Shown here in pieces: positions 35,114-43,354 of a DNA stretch of 64,000 nucleotides (position 1 is its first letter; each line of letters opens with the position of its first letter). The position numbers and the translations under genes are program-made. The notes beneath the pieces are model-generated. The model searched no databases and was not told the origin of the DNA. It saw only the letters and a program-made list of their open reading frames with translations. Source of the DNA: Egicoccus sp. AB-alg2 (lineage in GTDB: Bacteria; Actinomycetota; Nitriliruptoria; Nitriliruptorales; Nitriliruptoraceae); NCBI RefSeq assembly GCF_041821065.1, contig NZ_JBGUAX010000001.1, forward strand, positions 490,349 through 554,348. Direction: 5' to 3'.

Positions 35114-36208
35114 GTGTCCACACCTCCCCGCCCGACGACCGACGCCGACGCGGCGCTGGTCGTCGCCGGACTGCACAAGCGGTTCGGGAGCACGGTGGCG
35201 GTCGACCACATGGACCTGGTGGTCCCGCGGGGCAGCCTGACGGCGCTGCTCGGTCCCTCGGGCTGTGGGAAGACCACCGCGCTGCGCACCGTCGCCGGCC
35301 TGCTCTCGCCCGACGGCGGGTCGATCACGATCGACGGGCGCACGGTTGCCGGGCCTGGCGTGCATGTGCCGCCGGAACGTCGCCGGGTGGGGATGGTGTT
35401 CCAGGACTACGCGCTGTTCCCGCACCTGACGGTGGCGAAGAACGTCGCCTACGGGCTCACCGGCCTGTCCCGGGCGCAGCGGCGTCGCCGGGTCGCCGAG
35501 GTCCTCGACCTCGTCGGGCTCGGCGCCTATGGCAGCCGCCTGCCGGTCGCGCTCTCCGGCGGCCAGCAGCAGCGCGTTGCGCTGGCGCGGGCCCTCGCAC
35601 CCGAACCGCAGCTCATCCTCCTCGACGAGCCCTTCTCCAACCTCGACGCCGCCTTGCGCGCCGTCGTCCGCGAGGACGTCCGCGCGATCCTGCGGGCCGC
35701 CGACGCGACGGCGCTGTTCGTCACCCACGACCAGGAGGAGGCCCTGTCGCTCGCCGACCGTGTCGTGGTCATGGACCAGGGGCGCGTGCACCAGGTCGCG
35801 GACCCGCAGACGCTGTACACCCAGCCGGCGACCCGTTTCGTGGCCGAGTTCGTCGGCGAGGCCGACGTGCTCGCCGGGACCCGCGCCGACCGGTTCCTCG
35901 TCGACACCGCGTTGGGGCGGCTGGCCACCGACCGGCCGCTGGAGTCGGCCACCGCCGCCGTCGTCATCCGGCCCGAGGCGCTGCGGCTCGTCCGTGACGA
36001 CGCCGGCGTCGGCGTCGTCACGGCCATCTCCTACTTCGGCCACGACCAGTTGGTGCAGGTGCGGCTGCCCGACGGGCTGCTGCTGCGCGCCCGCCGGGGG
36101 CCGGCGCTGGACCTGCAGCGCGGCGACACCGTGCACGTCCACGTCGACGGGCCGGTCGTCGTCTTCGACGACGCCCCCACGGCCACCCGGACCCTCGCCC
36201 CCGCCTGA
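35114..36208 (+). CDS. fbpC: Ferric iron ABC importer ATPase FbpC
   Basis: 364 residues. Walker A GPSGCGKTT (near 48), Q-loop VFQDYALFPHLTV, signature ALSGGQQQRVALARAL, Walker B ILLDEPFSNLD, His-switch FVTHDQEEAL. A C-terminal TOBE-like domain (about 245-355) has the form seen in FbpC/PotA-type ATPases. It faces fbpB-fbpA convergently rather than sharing their operon. GTG start 35114. An IdeR-like box upstream fits iron control. Confidence 0.92.
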   Translation: MSTPPRPTTDADAALVVAGLHKRFGSTVAVDHMDLVVPRGSLTALLGPSGCGKTTALRTVAGLLSPDGGSITIDGRTVAGPGVHVPPERRRVGMVFQDYALFPHLTVAKNVAYGLTGLSRAQRRRRVAEVLDLVGLGAYGSRLPVALSGGQQQRVALARALAPEPQLILLDEPFSNLDAALRAVVREDVRAILRAADATALFVTHDQEEALSLADRVVVMDQGRVHQVADPQTLYTQPATRFVAEFVGEADVLAGTRADRFLVDTALGRLATDRPLESATAAVVIRPEALRLVRDDAGVGVVTAISYFGHDQLVQVRLPDGLLLRARRGPALDLQRGDTVHVHVDGPVVVFDDAPTATRTLAPA

Positions 36209-36236
36209 CGGCCCGCCCACCGTCGCGTCGCGGCAG

Positions 36237-36390
36237 CGCGCAACCGTCGCCGTAGCCCACACCCGTCACCGCAGGGCGCGACCGTCGCGGCAGCACGCAA
36301 CCGTCGCGGCTGACCGCCTCCCGCTGGCAGACAGACGCGACCGCTACCGACGGGCGCGACCGTCACCGTAGGGCGCGACCGTCGGACCAC
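36237..36390. repeat. 19-bp tandem repeat array between convergent fbp genes
   Basis: About eight degenerate units of the type ggcgcgaccgtcnccgnag: for example 36237-36255, 36256-36274, 36275-36293, 36294-36312, 36353-36371 and 36372-36390. The array fills the 196 bases between the fbpC and fbpB stop codons, where it may act in termination. Confidence 0.75.
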
Positions 36391-36404
36391 CGTCGGCGAT
36401 GGGG

Positions 36405-38057
36405 TCAGGTGCGTTCGCGGCGCTCGCGGATCATGGCGACGGCGAGTGGGGCCGAGCCGAGGACGACCAGCGTCAGGGCCGGCAGCGCCGCGCGTGCGAA
36501 GAACGCCTCGGTCGTCGCCGACCACACACGGGTGGCGAGGGTGTCGTAGCCCGTCGGTGCCAGCAGCAGCGTGGCCGGCAGTTCCTTCAGCGCGGTGAGG
36601 AAGACCAGCGCACCGCCGGCCAACGCTCCCCGGCGCGCCAGCGGCAAGGTCACGCGCCGAAGGGTGGCCAGTCGCGAGGAGCCGAGGGTGCGCGCGGCGT
36701 CCTCGACGTTCGGGTTGACCTGCAGCAGCGAGGACCGGATCGCGCCTACCGCCTGGGGCAGGAACAGCACGACGTACGCGAAGACGAGCATCGCCAGCGT
36801 CTGGTAGAGGCTCGGGACGGTCCGGATACCGACGTAGACAAGGGCGAGCGCGACGACGATGCCCGGCAGTGCGTACCCGGTGAACGACGCCCGCTCGACG
36901 AGCCGGGCCACCCGTGAGCGGCTGCGCGCCGCCCAGACCGCGATCGGCACGGCGCAGACGACGCCGGCCAGGGCTCCCAGCGCGGCGGCGAGGAGGCTGC
37001 GACCCGCCGGTCCGAGCACGGCGGCCATCGGTTCGCCGACGCGCAAGCCCCGCACCAGCCAGTACACGATGACGGAGACGGGCAGCACCAGGCCCGCCAC
37101 GACCACGCCGGTGCACAGGGCCACGGCCGGCCATCGCCACGCCCCCAGCCGGATGCGGCTGGCACCGCGACCGGCCCCCCGCACCCCGAACTGTCCACCG
37201 CGGTCCCGCGCCACACGGGCCTCCAGGACGAGGAAGACGATGGTGAGCAGCACCAGCATCAGACCGAGCAGCGCCGCGGGCGCACGATCGAAGGCGGCCC
37301 GGTACTGCAGGTAGACGGCACGGGTGAAGGTGGAGTAGCGCAGCATGGACACCGCGCCGAAGTCGCTGAGCACGTAGAGGGTCACCAGCAGCCCGCCGGC
37401 CGCCGCGGCCGGCCGCAGTTGCGGCAGCGTGACGCGCACGAACGTCTGCAGCGGACCGCGCCCCAGGGAGCGGCTGGCCTCCTCCAGCGACGGGTCGAGC
37501 CCGCGCAGCGAAGCCTGGACCGTCAGCAGCACGTAGGGGAAGGTGAACAGGGTCAGCGCCGTGAAGGCACCCCAGAACCCGTACGGCGAGGGCGGCCGGA
37601 AGCCGAACCACGACTGCACCAGGCCCCCCGGCGCGAGCGCGGCCACCAGCGCATAGCCGCCGACGTAGGTCGGGATCACCAGCGGCAGGGCGGTCGCGAC
37701 CGCGAAGAACCGTCGGCCCGGCAGGTCCGAGCGCACGGTGAGCCACGCGATGGGGACCCCCAGCAGCAGGCTGGCCGTGGTGACCGACGCGGCCAACAGC
37801 AGTGTGCGGCCCGTCAGTCGCAGGGTCTCGGGCGCCGTGACCAGGTCGACGATCCGCGCCCCGGAGAGCTCGCTGGCCTGCAGCACCAGGAAGGCGGCGG
37901 GCACGAGCATCCCCGCGGCGACGAGCAGGGCGGGAATCCAGACCGCGGGATGCGTCCGTGACGCACGCGGCGACCCCCGCCGGCCGGAGGGCGTGGCGGG
38001 GGTCGGCTCGTGTGGCTCGCCGGCCGGTTCGGCCAGCACCGTGACGTCGCGACTCAT
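36405..38057 (-). CDS. fbpB: Ferric iron ABC importer permease FbpB
   Basis: 550 residues forming two fused permease halves with about twelve helices. Each half has its coupling (EAA) loop: EEASRSLGRGPLQTFVRVTL and EDAARTLGSSRLATLRRVTL. This double-permease form is typical of FbpB. ATG 38055-38057. It lies 63 bases after fbpA, across a strong hairpin that probably reduces its expression relative to fbpA. Confidence 0.93.
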   Translation of the reverse strand: MSRDVTVLAEPAGEPHEPTPATPSGRRGSPRASRTHPAVWIPALLVAAGMLVPAAFLVLQASELSGARIVDLVTAPETLRLTGRTLLLAASVTTASLLLGVPIAWLTVRSDLPGRRFFAVATALPLVIPTYVGGYALVAALAPGGLVQSWFGFRPPSPYGFWGAFTALTLFTFPYVLLTVQASLRGLDPSLEEASRSLGRGPLQTFVRVTLPQLRPAAAAGGLLVTLYVLSDFGAVSMLRYSTFTRAVYLQYRAAFDRAPAALLGLMLVLLTIVFLVLEARVARDRGGQFGVRGAGRGASRIRLGAWRWPAVALCTGVVVAGLVLPVSVIVYWLVRGLRVGEPMAAVLGPAGRSLLAAALGALAGVVCAVPIAVWAARSRSRVARLVERASFTGYALPGIVVALALVYVGIRTVPSLYQTLAMLVFAYVVLFLPQAVGAIRSSLLQVNPNVEDAARTLGSSRLATLRRVTLPLARRGALAGGALVFLTALKELPATLLLAPTGYDTLATRVWSATTEAFFARAALPALTLVVLGSAPLAVAMIRERRERT

Positions 38058-38077
38058 ACGGCCTCGACGGTAGCGAA

Positions 38078-38112
38078 CGCCGCCCGCGCCCCGTCCGGGC
38101 ACGCGGGCGGCG
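38078..38112 (-). terminator. Attenuating hairpin between fbpA and fbpB
   Basis: cgccgcccgcg (38078-38088), 13-base loop, cgcgggcggcg (38102-38112): a perfect 11-bp stem beginning 9 bases after the fbpA stop. Such structures commonly keep binding-protein mRNA more abundant than permease mRNA. Confidence 0.55.
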
Positions 38113-38120
38113 CCTTCGCG

Positions 38121-39269
38121 CTACTGCAGCGCACCCGTCTCCTGGAGCAGGGCCAGGGTCCCCTGCAGGTCCTCGAGGTCCGACAGGTCGATCTCCGGCG
38201 CACCGAGCTCCTCGATCGTGGGCAGGTCCGTGGCCTCCACGCCCTGCACGGCCGGGAACTCGCGCTCGTTCGTCTCCGAGCCGAAGAAGTTCTGCACCTC
38301 GTCGCTGAGGAGGTATTCGACGAACTGCTCGGCCGCGGTGGGCTGGTCGGAGGACGCCAGCACGCCGACGCCGGCCACGTTGACCAGGCCGCCGATGTCG
38401 CCGGGCAGGAACTTGTTCGCGACCGGGAAGTCCGGGTCCTCGGCGGTGAAGCGGAACAGGTAGTAGTGGTTGACGAGGGCGACGTCGACCTCGCCACGAC
38501 CGACGGCCTCGACCTGCGAGGCATTGTTCTCGAACACCTGCACGTCGTTGGCGATCATGCCCTCCAGCCACTCGCGGGTGGCGTCCTCGCCCTCGGTGAC
38601 ACGCATGGCGGTCACGAAGGCCTGGAACGAGCCGTTGGTGGGGGCCCAGCTGACGCGGCCTTCCCACTCCGGGTCGGTGAGGTCGAAGACGGAGTCCGGG
38701 ACCTCGTCCTCGGTCAGGGTGTCGGTGTTGTAGGCCAGCACGCGCACGCGGCCGGTGACGCCGACCCAGGCGCCGGAGTCGGAGGCGAACGCCGGCTCGA
38801 CGCTGGACACGAGGTCGTCCGGCAGGGTCGCGAACAGGCCCTCGGCCTCCAGCGCGCCGAGTGCGCCGGCGTCCTGACCGAAGTACACGTCGGCGGGCGA
38901 GGCCTCGCCCTCGTTGATGATGGTGGCAGCCAGCTCGGCGGTGTCGCCGTAGCGGACGTCCAGCTCGATGCCGGTCTGTTCGGTGAAGCCGTCCAGGACC
39001 TCGCCGACCAGCTCCTCGCTGCGGCCGGAGTAGACGGTCAGGGGGCCTTCGGCGTCGTCGGCCGGCGCGGCCTCTTCGTCCGCGGCGTCGTCCGCGGGCT
39101 CCTCGCCCTCCGCCGCCGCGGGGTCCTCGGCGTCGGCGCCGGTCTCGGTCGTGCCGGTGTCGGCGCCGGTGTCGGCACCGGTCTCCGCGCCGGTGTCGGC
39201 GCCGCCGCAGGCGACGCTCAGCAGGGCGACGGCGGCAAGCAGCGCCGCGGATCGTCGGGTGGTTCGCAC
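38121..39269 (-). CDS. fbpA: Ferric iron-binding lipoprotein FbpA
   Basis: 382 residues. Lipobox SVACGG (Cys near 21). Then a 55-residue acidic low-complexity linker containing TGAETGADTGADTG repeats. The FbpA fold follows (LTVYSGRSEELVGEVLDGF, GDTAELAATI). The adjacent tyrosines in VALVNHYYLFRF match the iron ligands of FbpA. GTG start (39267-39269), GGAGAAA upstream. The IdeR-like box lies 72 bases upstream. Confidence 0.95.
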   Translation of the reverse strand: MRTTRRSAALLAAVALLSVACGGADTGAETGADTGADTGTTETGADAEDPAAAEGEEPADDAADEEAAPADDAEGPLTVYSGRSEELVGEVLDGFTEQTGIELDVRYGDTAELAATIINEGEASPADVYFGQDAGALGALEAEGLFATLPDDLVSSVEPAFASDSGAWVGVTGRVRVLAYNTDTLTEDEVPDSVFDLTDPEWEGRVSWAPTNGSFQAFVTAMRVTEGEDATREWLEGMIANDVQVFENNASQVEAVGRGEVDVALVNHYYLFRFTAEDPDFPVANKFLPGDIGGLVNVAGVGVLASSDQPTAAEQFVEYLLSDEVQNFFGSETNEREFPAVQGVEATDLPTIEELGAPEIDLSDLEDLQGTLALLQETGALQ

Positions 39270-39340
39270 GGGATTTCTCCGGCAGGTCGTGTGACGGGGA
39301 CGGCGCCGGTGGGCACCGACTTCGGTTCGGGCAACCGTAG

Positions 39341-39359
39341 TGAGGGCAGCCTAACCTCG
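39341..39359 (-). promoter_or_regulatory. IdeR/DtxR-like iron box before fbpA
   Basis: tgagggcagcctaacctcg matches 14 of 19 positions of the IdeR consensus. On the minus strand it reads through AGGTTAGGCT, and its TAGGCT could also serve as the -10, with TTGGAC about 19 bases further upstream. Repressor bound here would block fbpAB initiation. Confidence 0.65.
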
Positions 39360-39418
39360 CCTACCGGTCGCCGTCCAAATTCGTCCCTCCCCCGGCCGGC
39401 GAACCGACCGGCGACCGG

Positions 39419-40249
39419 CTAGCCCCGACGGGCGACGGCCTCGCGGCCGGCGGCGAAGATGGCCAACGCCCCGAAGACGAGGAAGCAACCCAGCACCCAG
39501 GCGAGGTGCACGCCGACGGGCTGCGGGGCGACCCCGACGAAGGCCTCGACGTCGGTGCGGTCGGCGACCTGCTGCCAGGCCAACTGCCCGAAGTGGTAGG
39601 TGGGCAGGTAGGGCGCCAGCGTCTGCAGGAACGACGGCAGTTCCCGCAGCGGGAAGAAGAACCCGGAGCAGAACGACAGCGGCAGGAACAGCAGGTTGGC
39701 GATCATGGTCGCGGCCCGTGGTCGCACCAGGTAGGCCAGCGCGAAGCCGACCGTGCTGAAGGCCAGCACGCCCGCCACCAGCGCGGCGCCGAGCCGCAAC
39801 CACGTCGTCGCGTCCAGTCGCACGTCCCCGAACAACCCGGCGACGATGCCGATGGCCAGCACGATCAGGGTGGCGTGGGCGAGCGCCATGGCGGTCTTGC
39901 CGGCCAGATGCACCGCCGTCGGGAGCGGCGTGGCACGCAGCGTCCGGGTCCAGCCGCGCCCGCGCTCCTTGGCGAGGTCGTCCCCGAACGTGAAGATGGC
40001 CAGCGAGACGATCCCGTAGGCACTGAACGACACGGCCATCATGGCCCCGACGCTGGTGCCCCCGGGCAGCAGGTTGCGCGCCGGCGGCAACCCGAACATC
40101 GCATACAGCAGCACGGGGATGGCGATCACGCCGCCGACGAACTCGGCGCTGCGCAGCGTGGCGGCGAACTCGGTGCGGACCTGCAGGGCGAGCAGGCGGG
40201 GCAGTCGTGGGCGGCTGCGGACGGCAGCGGCGGCGGTCGGCGCGGTCAT
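39419..40249 (-). CDS. ABC-2 type exporter permease
   Basis: 276 residues with six hydrophobic helices and the ABC-2 features: an amphipathic start (LLALQVRTEFAATLRS), FTFGDDLAKERGRGWTRTL-type coupling helix, and FLPLSFCSGFFFPLRELPS in the fifth/sixth segment. Its ATG overlaps the ATPase stop as ATGA. It is an exporter of lipid or drug type (DrrB/NatB-like); the substrate is not evident. Confidence 0.9.
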   Translation of the reverse strand: MTAPTAAAAVRSRPRLPRLLALQVRTEFAATLRSAEFVGGVIAIPVLLYAMFGLPPARNLLPGGTSVGAMMAVSFSAYGIVSLAIFTFGDDLAKERGRGWTRTLRATPLPTAVHLAGKTAMALAHATLIVLAIGIVAGLFGDVRLDATTWLRLGAALVAGVLAFSTVGFALAYLVRPRAATMIANLLFLPLSFCSGFFFPLRELPSFLQTLAPYLPTYHFGQLAWQQVADRTDVEAFVGVAPQPVGVHLAWVLGCFLVFGALAIFAAGREAVARRG

Positions 40250-41292
40250 CGGGTCACCTCCAGGGACGGGTCGGTCGGGCCGGAGGGGTCGGTCGGGCCG
40301 GACGGGTCGGTCGGGCCGGACGGGTCGGTCGAGCCACCACGCTCCCGCTGTGGGACGCCCTCATCCGCGCCCGCGGAGCTGCCGGCGAGCTCCTCGGTGG
40401 CCGTCAGGTGCAGGAAGGCCTGCTCGAGGTCCGCGTCGGCCACGGTCAGGTCGGCGATGCGCCAACCGTCGCCGACCAGGCGATGGACCAGCGCGGCAGG
40501 CTGGTCGCCGTGGACCAGGAGGTGACCCAGTCCGTCCGGGCCAGGGGCCTGGGTGACCATGACGCGGTCCACGCCCGCGATGCGCTGCACCGTGTCCGCA
40601 GGTGCGTCGGTCACGAGCGTGGTGACCTTGCTGGCGACCAGCGACTTGAGCTCGGCCGGGCTCGCGTCGGCCAGGACCCGGCCGGCACCCAGGACGACCA
40701 CCCGCTCGGCGACACGGTCGGCCTCCGCGAGGTCGTGGGTCGCGAAGACGACGGTCGCGCCGCCACGCACGACGGTGTCGGCCTGTTCCCAGAACGCGTG
40801 CTTCGAGCTGACGTCCATCGCCGCCGTCGGCTCGTCCAGCAGCAACAGCTCGGGCCGGCCCACGATCGCCATGGCCAGCAGGAGCCGCTGCCGCTCCCCG
40901 CCGGACAGAGCGGTGACGGTCCGGTCCGCGCGGGCTTCGAGGCCGGCACGCGCCAGGGCGTCCGCCGTGGACAGCCGGCGCGGGTAGGCCGCGCCGACCA
41001 GCGTGACGAGCTCACACACGGTGACCAGCTCCGGGAGCCCGGCGCCCTGCAGCATCGCACCGGTCCGCAGCCGGTTGGCCGCCGTGCCGGGCCGGGTACC
41101 GAACACCTCGGCGTGCCCCGACGTCGGGCGGGCCAGGCCGAGCACCAGCTCGAAGGCCGTCGTCTTGCCGGCCCCGTTCGGTCCCAGGACGGCGACCAGC
41201 TCTCCCGGCGCGACCGTGAGGTCGACACCACCGAGGGCCGTGACGGGGCCGTAGCGCTTGGTGACGCCCTCCAACCGGACGACGGGGGTCAT
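40246..41292 (-). CDS. ABC-2 exporter ATPase with Pro-rich repeat tail
   Basis: 348 residues: Walker A GPNGAGKTT (near 38), signature ALSGGERQRLLLAMA, Walker B LLLDEPTAAMD, and a C-terminal DrrA-type domain. The last 25 residues are four DPSGPT repeats encoded by an 18-bp tandem repeat (40268-40334). ATG 41290-41292. It is divergent from a two-component system, with a dyad operator candidate between them, so regulation by that system is likely. Confidence 0.92.
   Translation of the reverse strand: MTPVVRLEGVTKRYGPVTALGGVDLTVAPGELVAVLGPNGAGKTTAFELVLGLARPTSGHAEVFGTRPGTAANRLRTGAMLQGAGLPELVTVCELVTLVGAAYPRRLSTADALARAGLEARADRTVTALSGGERQRLLLAMAIVGRPELLLLDEPTAAMDVSSKHAFWEQADTVVRGGATVVFATHDLAEADRVAERVVVLGAGRVLADASPAELKSLVASKVTTLVTDAPADTVQRIAGVDRVMVTQAPGPDGLGHLLVHGDQPAALVHRLVGDGWRIADLTVADADLEQAFLHLTATEELAGSSAGADEGVPQRERGGSTDPSGPTDPSGPTDPSGPTDPSLEVTR
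40268..40334. repeat. 18-bp tandem repeat in the ABC ATPase gene
   Basis: gggtcggtcgggccggac in 3.7 near-perfect copies (40268-40285, 40286-40303, 40304-40321, partial 40322-40334), encoding the DPSGPT tail in frame. Confidence 0.85.
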
Positions 41293-41367
41293 GGTTCGCT
41301 CCTTGCTCGGGCCGCCGTTGCGCGGCGGGTCGGAACCGAAGCTACGGACGCGCCGTCGACTACTCCT

Positions 41368-41405
41368 GTGCCGGGCGTCACGATCTGGGACATGACTTCC
41401 GGCAC
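41368..41405. promoter_or_regulatory. 13-bp dyad in the divergent ABC/two-component promoter region
   Basis: gtgccgggcgtca (41368-41380) and, inverted, gtgccggaagtca (41393-41405) match at 11 of 13 positions around a 12-base spacer, sharing one centre. It is a likely dimer binding site for the adjacent response regulator. Confidence 0.55.
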
Positions 41406-41428
41406 TCCCCCGGCCGGGCGTCGCTCCC

Positions 41429-41434
41429 TAGGCT
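41429..41434 (+). promoter_or_regulatory. -10 box of a leaderless kinase transcript
   Basis: TAGGCT ends seven bases before the GTG at 41442; no ribosome site is present. Confidence 0.45.
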
Positions 41435-41441
41435 CCGACGG

Positions 41442-42584
41442 GTGGACGATCAGCAGCTCGAGCGGATCTCGATCGCGACCGGTCTGGTCGCCAGCCTGGC
41501 CGTCGGCGTGCCCGTGCTGATCGAGCAGGTGCTCGGTGACGGCCTCTTCGTCGGCGACCATCCGATGTGGTGGTGGACCGCCTACCTGGTGCACCTCGCG
41601 GTCCTGCTCGGCTTCGACCTCGCGCCCGGACTCGCGCCCCGGCTGGACGAGCGGGTCATGCTGGGCGTGCAGGTCGTCGCCGGGCTGGTCGTGTTCGGAC
41701 TGTCGGCGCAGTTCGGGTTCTCGTCGGTGCTGCTGGTCATTTCCGCCGCCAGCGCCGCCTACGTGCTCTCGGCCCGCGGTGCCGGCCTGGTGGTCGTGTT
41801 CCAGACCGCAGTCGTCTTCGTCCTGCTCGTCGTGCTGGGCATGGGCTGGGCGGACGTCGTGCTGCCCACACTCGTGTACGGCAGCTTCCAGGCCTTCGCG
41901 ATGCTGGTGGTGATCGGTCAGCGACGTGAGGCGGACGCACGCGAGCGCCTGGCGGAGGTCAACGCCGACCTGCAGGCCGCCACCGCGCTGCTGGCGGCCA
42001 ACAGCCGCAACGAGGAACGCCTGCGCATCGCCCGCGAACTGCACGACCTCGTCGGTCACCAGCTCACCGCGCTCGCGCTCAACCTCGAGGTCGCCAGCCA
42101 CCGCCGCGGCGCCGACCAGCAGGCGGCCGTCGAGCGCGCCCGCGGCATGGCCAAGGACCTGCTGCAGGACGTGCGTGCCGCGGTCGGCGAGCTGCGCCAC
42201 CCCTTGCCCAGCCTGCGCAGCGCCATCGACGCCGTCGTGGCGCAGGTGCCGCATCCTCGGGTCCACGTCGAGGTGGACGAGGACCTGGCCGTCGACGGCG
42301 ACCGCGCCACGGCGGTCGTGCGCTGCGTCCAGGAGATCCTCACCAACGCGGTGCGGCACAGCGGCGCCGACAACCTGTGGCTGCGCATCTCCCAGGACGG
42401 CTCGGGCGGTCTGGAGGTCGACGCCCGCGACGACGGTTGCGGGGCCGCTCGGATCGTGGCCGGCAACGGGCTGACCGGCATGCGTGAACGGCTGTCCCAG
42501 CTGGGCGGTCAGCTCGACTACGCCTCCACGCCCGACGCGGGCTTCCACGTGGCCGCGCGACTGCCGGCGGTGACGGCACCATGA
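41442..42584 (+). CDS. DesK-like sensor histidine kinase
   Basis: 380 residues. Five or six membrane helices in the first 155 residues with short loops, so it probably senses the membrane or an intramembrane ligand. The HisKA_3 phosphoacceptor is ARELHDLVGHQLTALAL (His near 200). The ATP-binding part has EILTNAVRHSGA (N box), DDGCG and GNGLTGMRERL (G2). GTG start, apparently leaderless. Coupled to the response regulator and divergent from the ABC-2 exporter, a common drug/membrane-stress arrangement. Confidence 0.93.
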   Translation: MDDQQLERISIATGLVASLAVGVPVLIEQVLGDGLFVGDHPMWWWTAYLVHLAVLLGFDLAPGLAPRLDERVMLGVQVVAGLVVFGLSAQFGFSSVLLVISAASAAYVLSARGAGLVVVFQTAVVFVLLVVLGMGWADVVLPTLVYGSFQAFAMLVVIGQRREADARERLAEVNADLQAATALLAANSRNEERLRIARELHDLVGHQLTALALNLEVASHRRGADQQAAVERARGMAKDLLQDVRAAVGELRHPLPSLRSAIDAVVAQVPHPRVHVEVDEDLAVDGDRATAVVRCVQEILTNAVRHSGADNLWLRISQDGSGGLEVDARDDGCGAARIVAGNGLTGMRERLSQLGGQLDYASTPDAGFHVAARLPAVTAP

Positions 42585-43234
42585 TCCGCGTCTGCGTCGT
42601 CGACGACCAGACGTTGGTCCGCCAGGGCCTGCGGCAACTGCTCGAACTCACCGACGACATCGAGGTGGTCGCGGAGGCCGGCGACGGTGACGCGGCCCTG
42701 GCCGCGATCGACGCGCATGCGCCCGACGTGGTCCTGCTGGACCTGCAGATGCCCGGCCGCGACGGCATCGGCACGCTCCAGGAGCTGGCGACCCGGCCGA
42801 GCCCGCCCCCGGTCCTGGTCCTGACCACGTTCGACGACGACGAGCTGGTCCTGCGGGCCCTGAAGGCGGGCGCGAAGGGCTATCTGTTGAAGGACGTGAC
42901 CCTCGAACAGCTCGTCGACGCGGTCCGCACGCTCGCCGACGGCGGCAACCTCGTGCAGCCGGCGATCACGGAACGGCTGGTGCAGGCGCTGAGCACACCC
43001 GTGACGGACCGGCCGGGCGAACGGTTCCAGCGGCACGAGCCGCTCACACCCCGCGAGCTGGAGATCCTGCGGCTGCTGGCCGGGGGGTACGCGAACCGCG
43101 AGATCGCCGAGGCGCTGCACCTGGCACCCGGGACCGTCAAGAACCACGTCTCCAGCGTGCTGACGAAGCTGGGGGTGCGCGACCGGACGCGGGCAGTGCT
43201 GCGCGCTCTCGACCTCGGCCTGCTCACGCGCTGA
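42581..43234 (+). CDS. NarL/LuxR-family response regulator
   Basis: 217 residues. Receiver domain with acidic pocket DDQ and phospho-Asp in VVLLDLQMPG (near 54), switch Thr in VLTTFDDD and Lys in YLLKDVT. C-terminal LuxR helix-turn-helix (LTPRELEILRLLAGGYANRE). Its ATG overlaps the kinase TGA as ATGA. Probably binds the dyad at 41368-41405. Confidence 0.95.
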   Translation: MIRVCVVDDQTLVRQGLRQLLELTDDIEVVAEAGDGDAALAAIDAHAPDVVLLDLQMPGRDGIGTLQELATRPSPPPVLVLTTFDDDELVLRALKAGAKGYLLKDVTLEQLVDAVRTLADGGNLVQPAITERLVQALSTPVTDRPGERFQRHEPLTPRELEILRLLAGGYANREIAEALHLAPGTVKNHVSSVLTKLGVRDRTRAVLRALDLGLLTR

Positions 43235-43354
43235 GGGCCCTGGGGTCCTGTTCGACGCGGCGGGGTCCCCGGTCCCGCTGCCGTACCGGCGCTTCGACGC
43301 GCCGGACCGAAGCCGGACGCTGGCCACCATGCCAGCACCGCCGAAGGAGGCGAG

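Noticed and set aside
36237..36390. CRISPR array
   Set aside because: Units are contiguous 19-bp tandem copies without unique spacers, and no cas gene is present.
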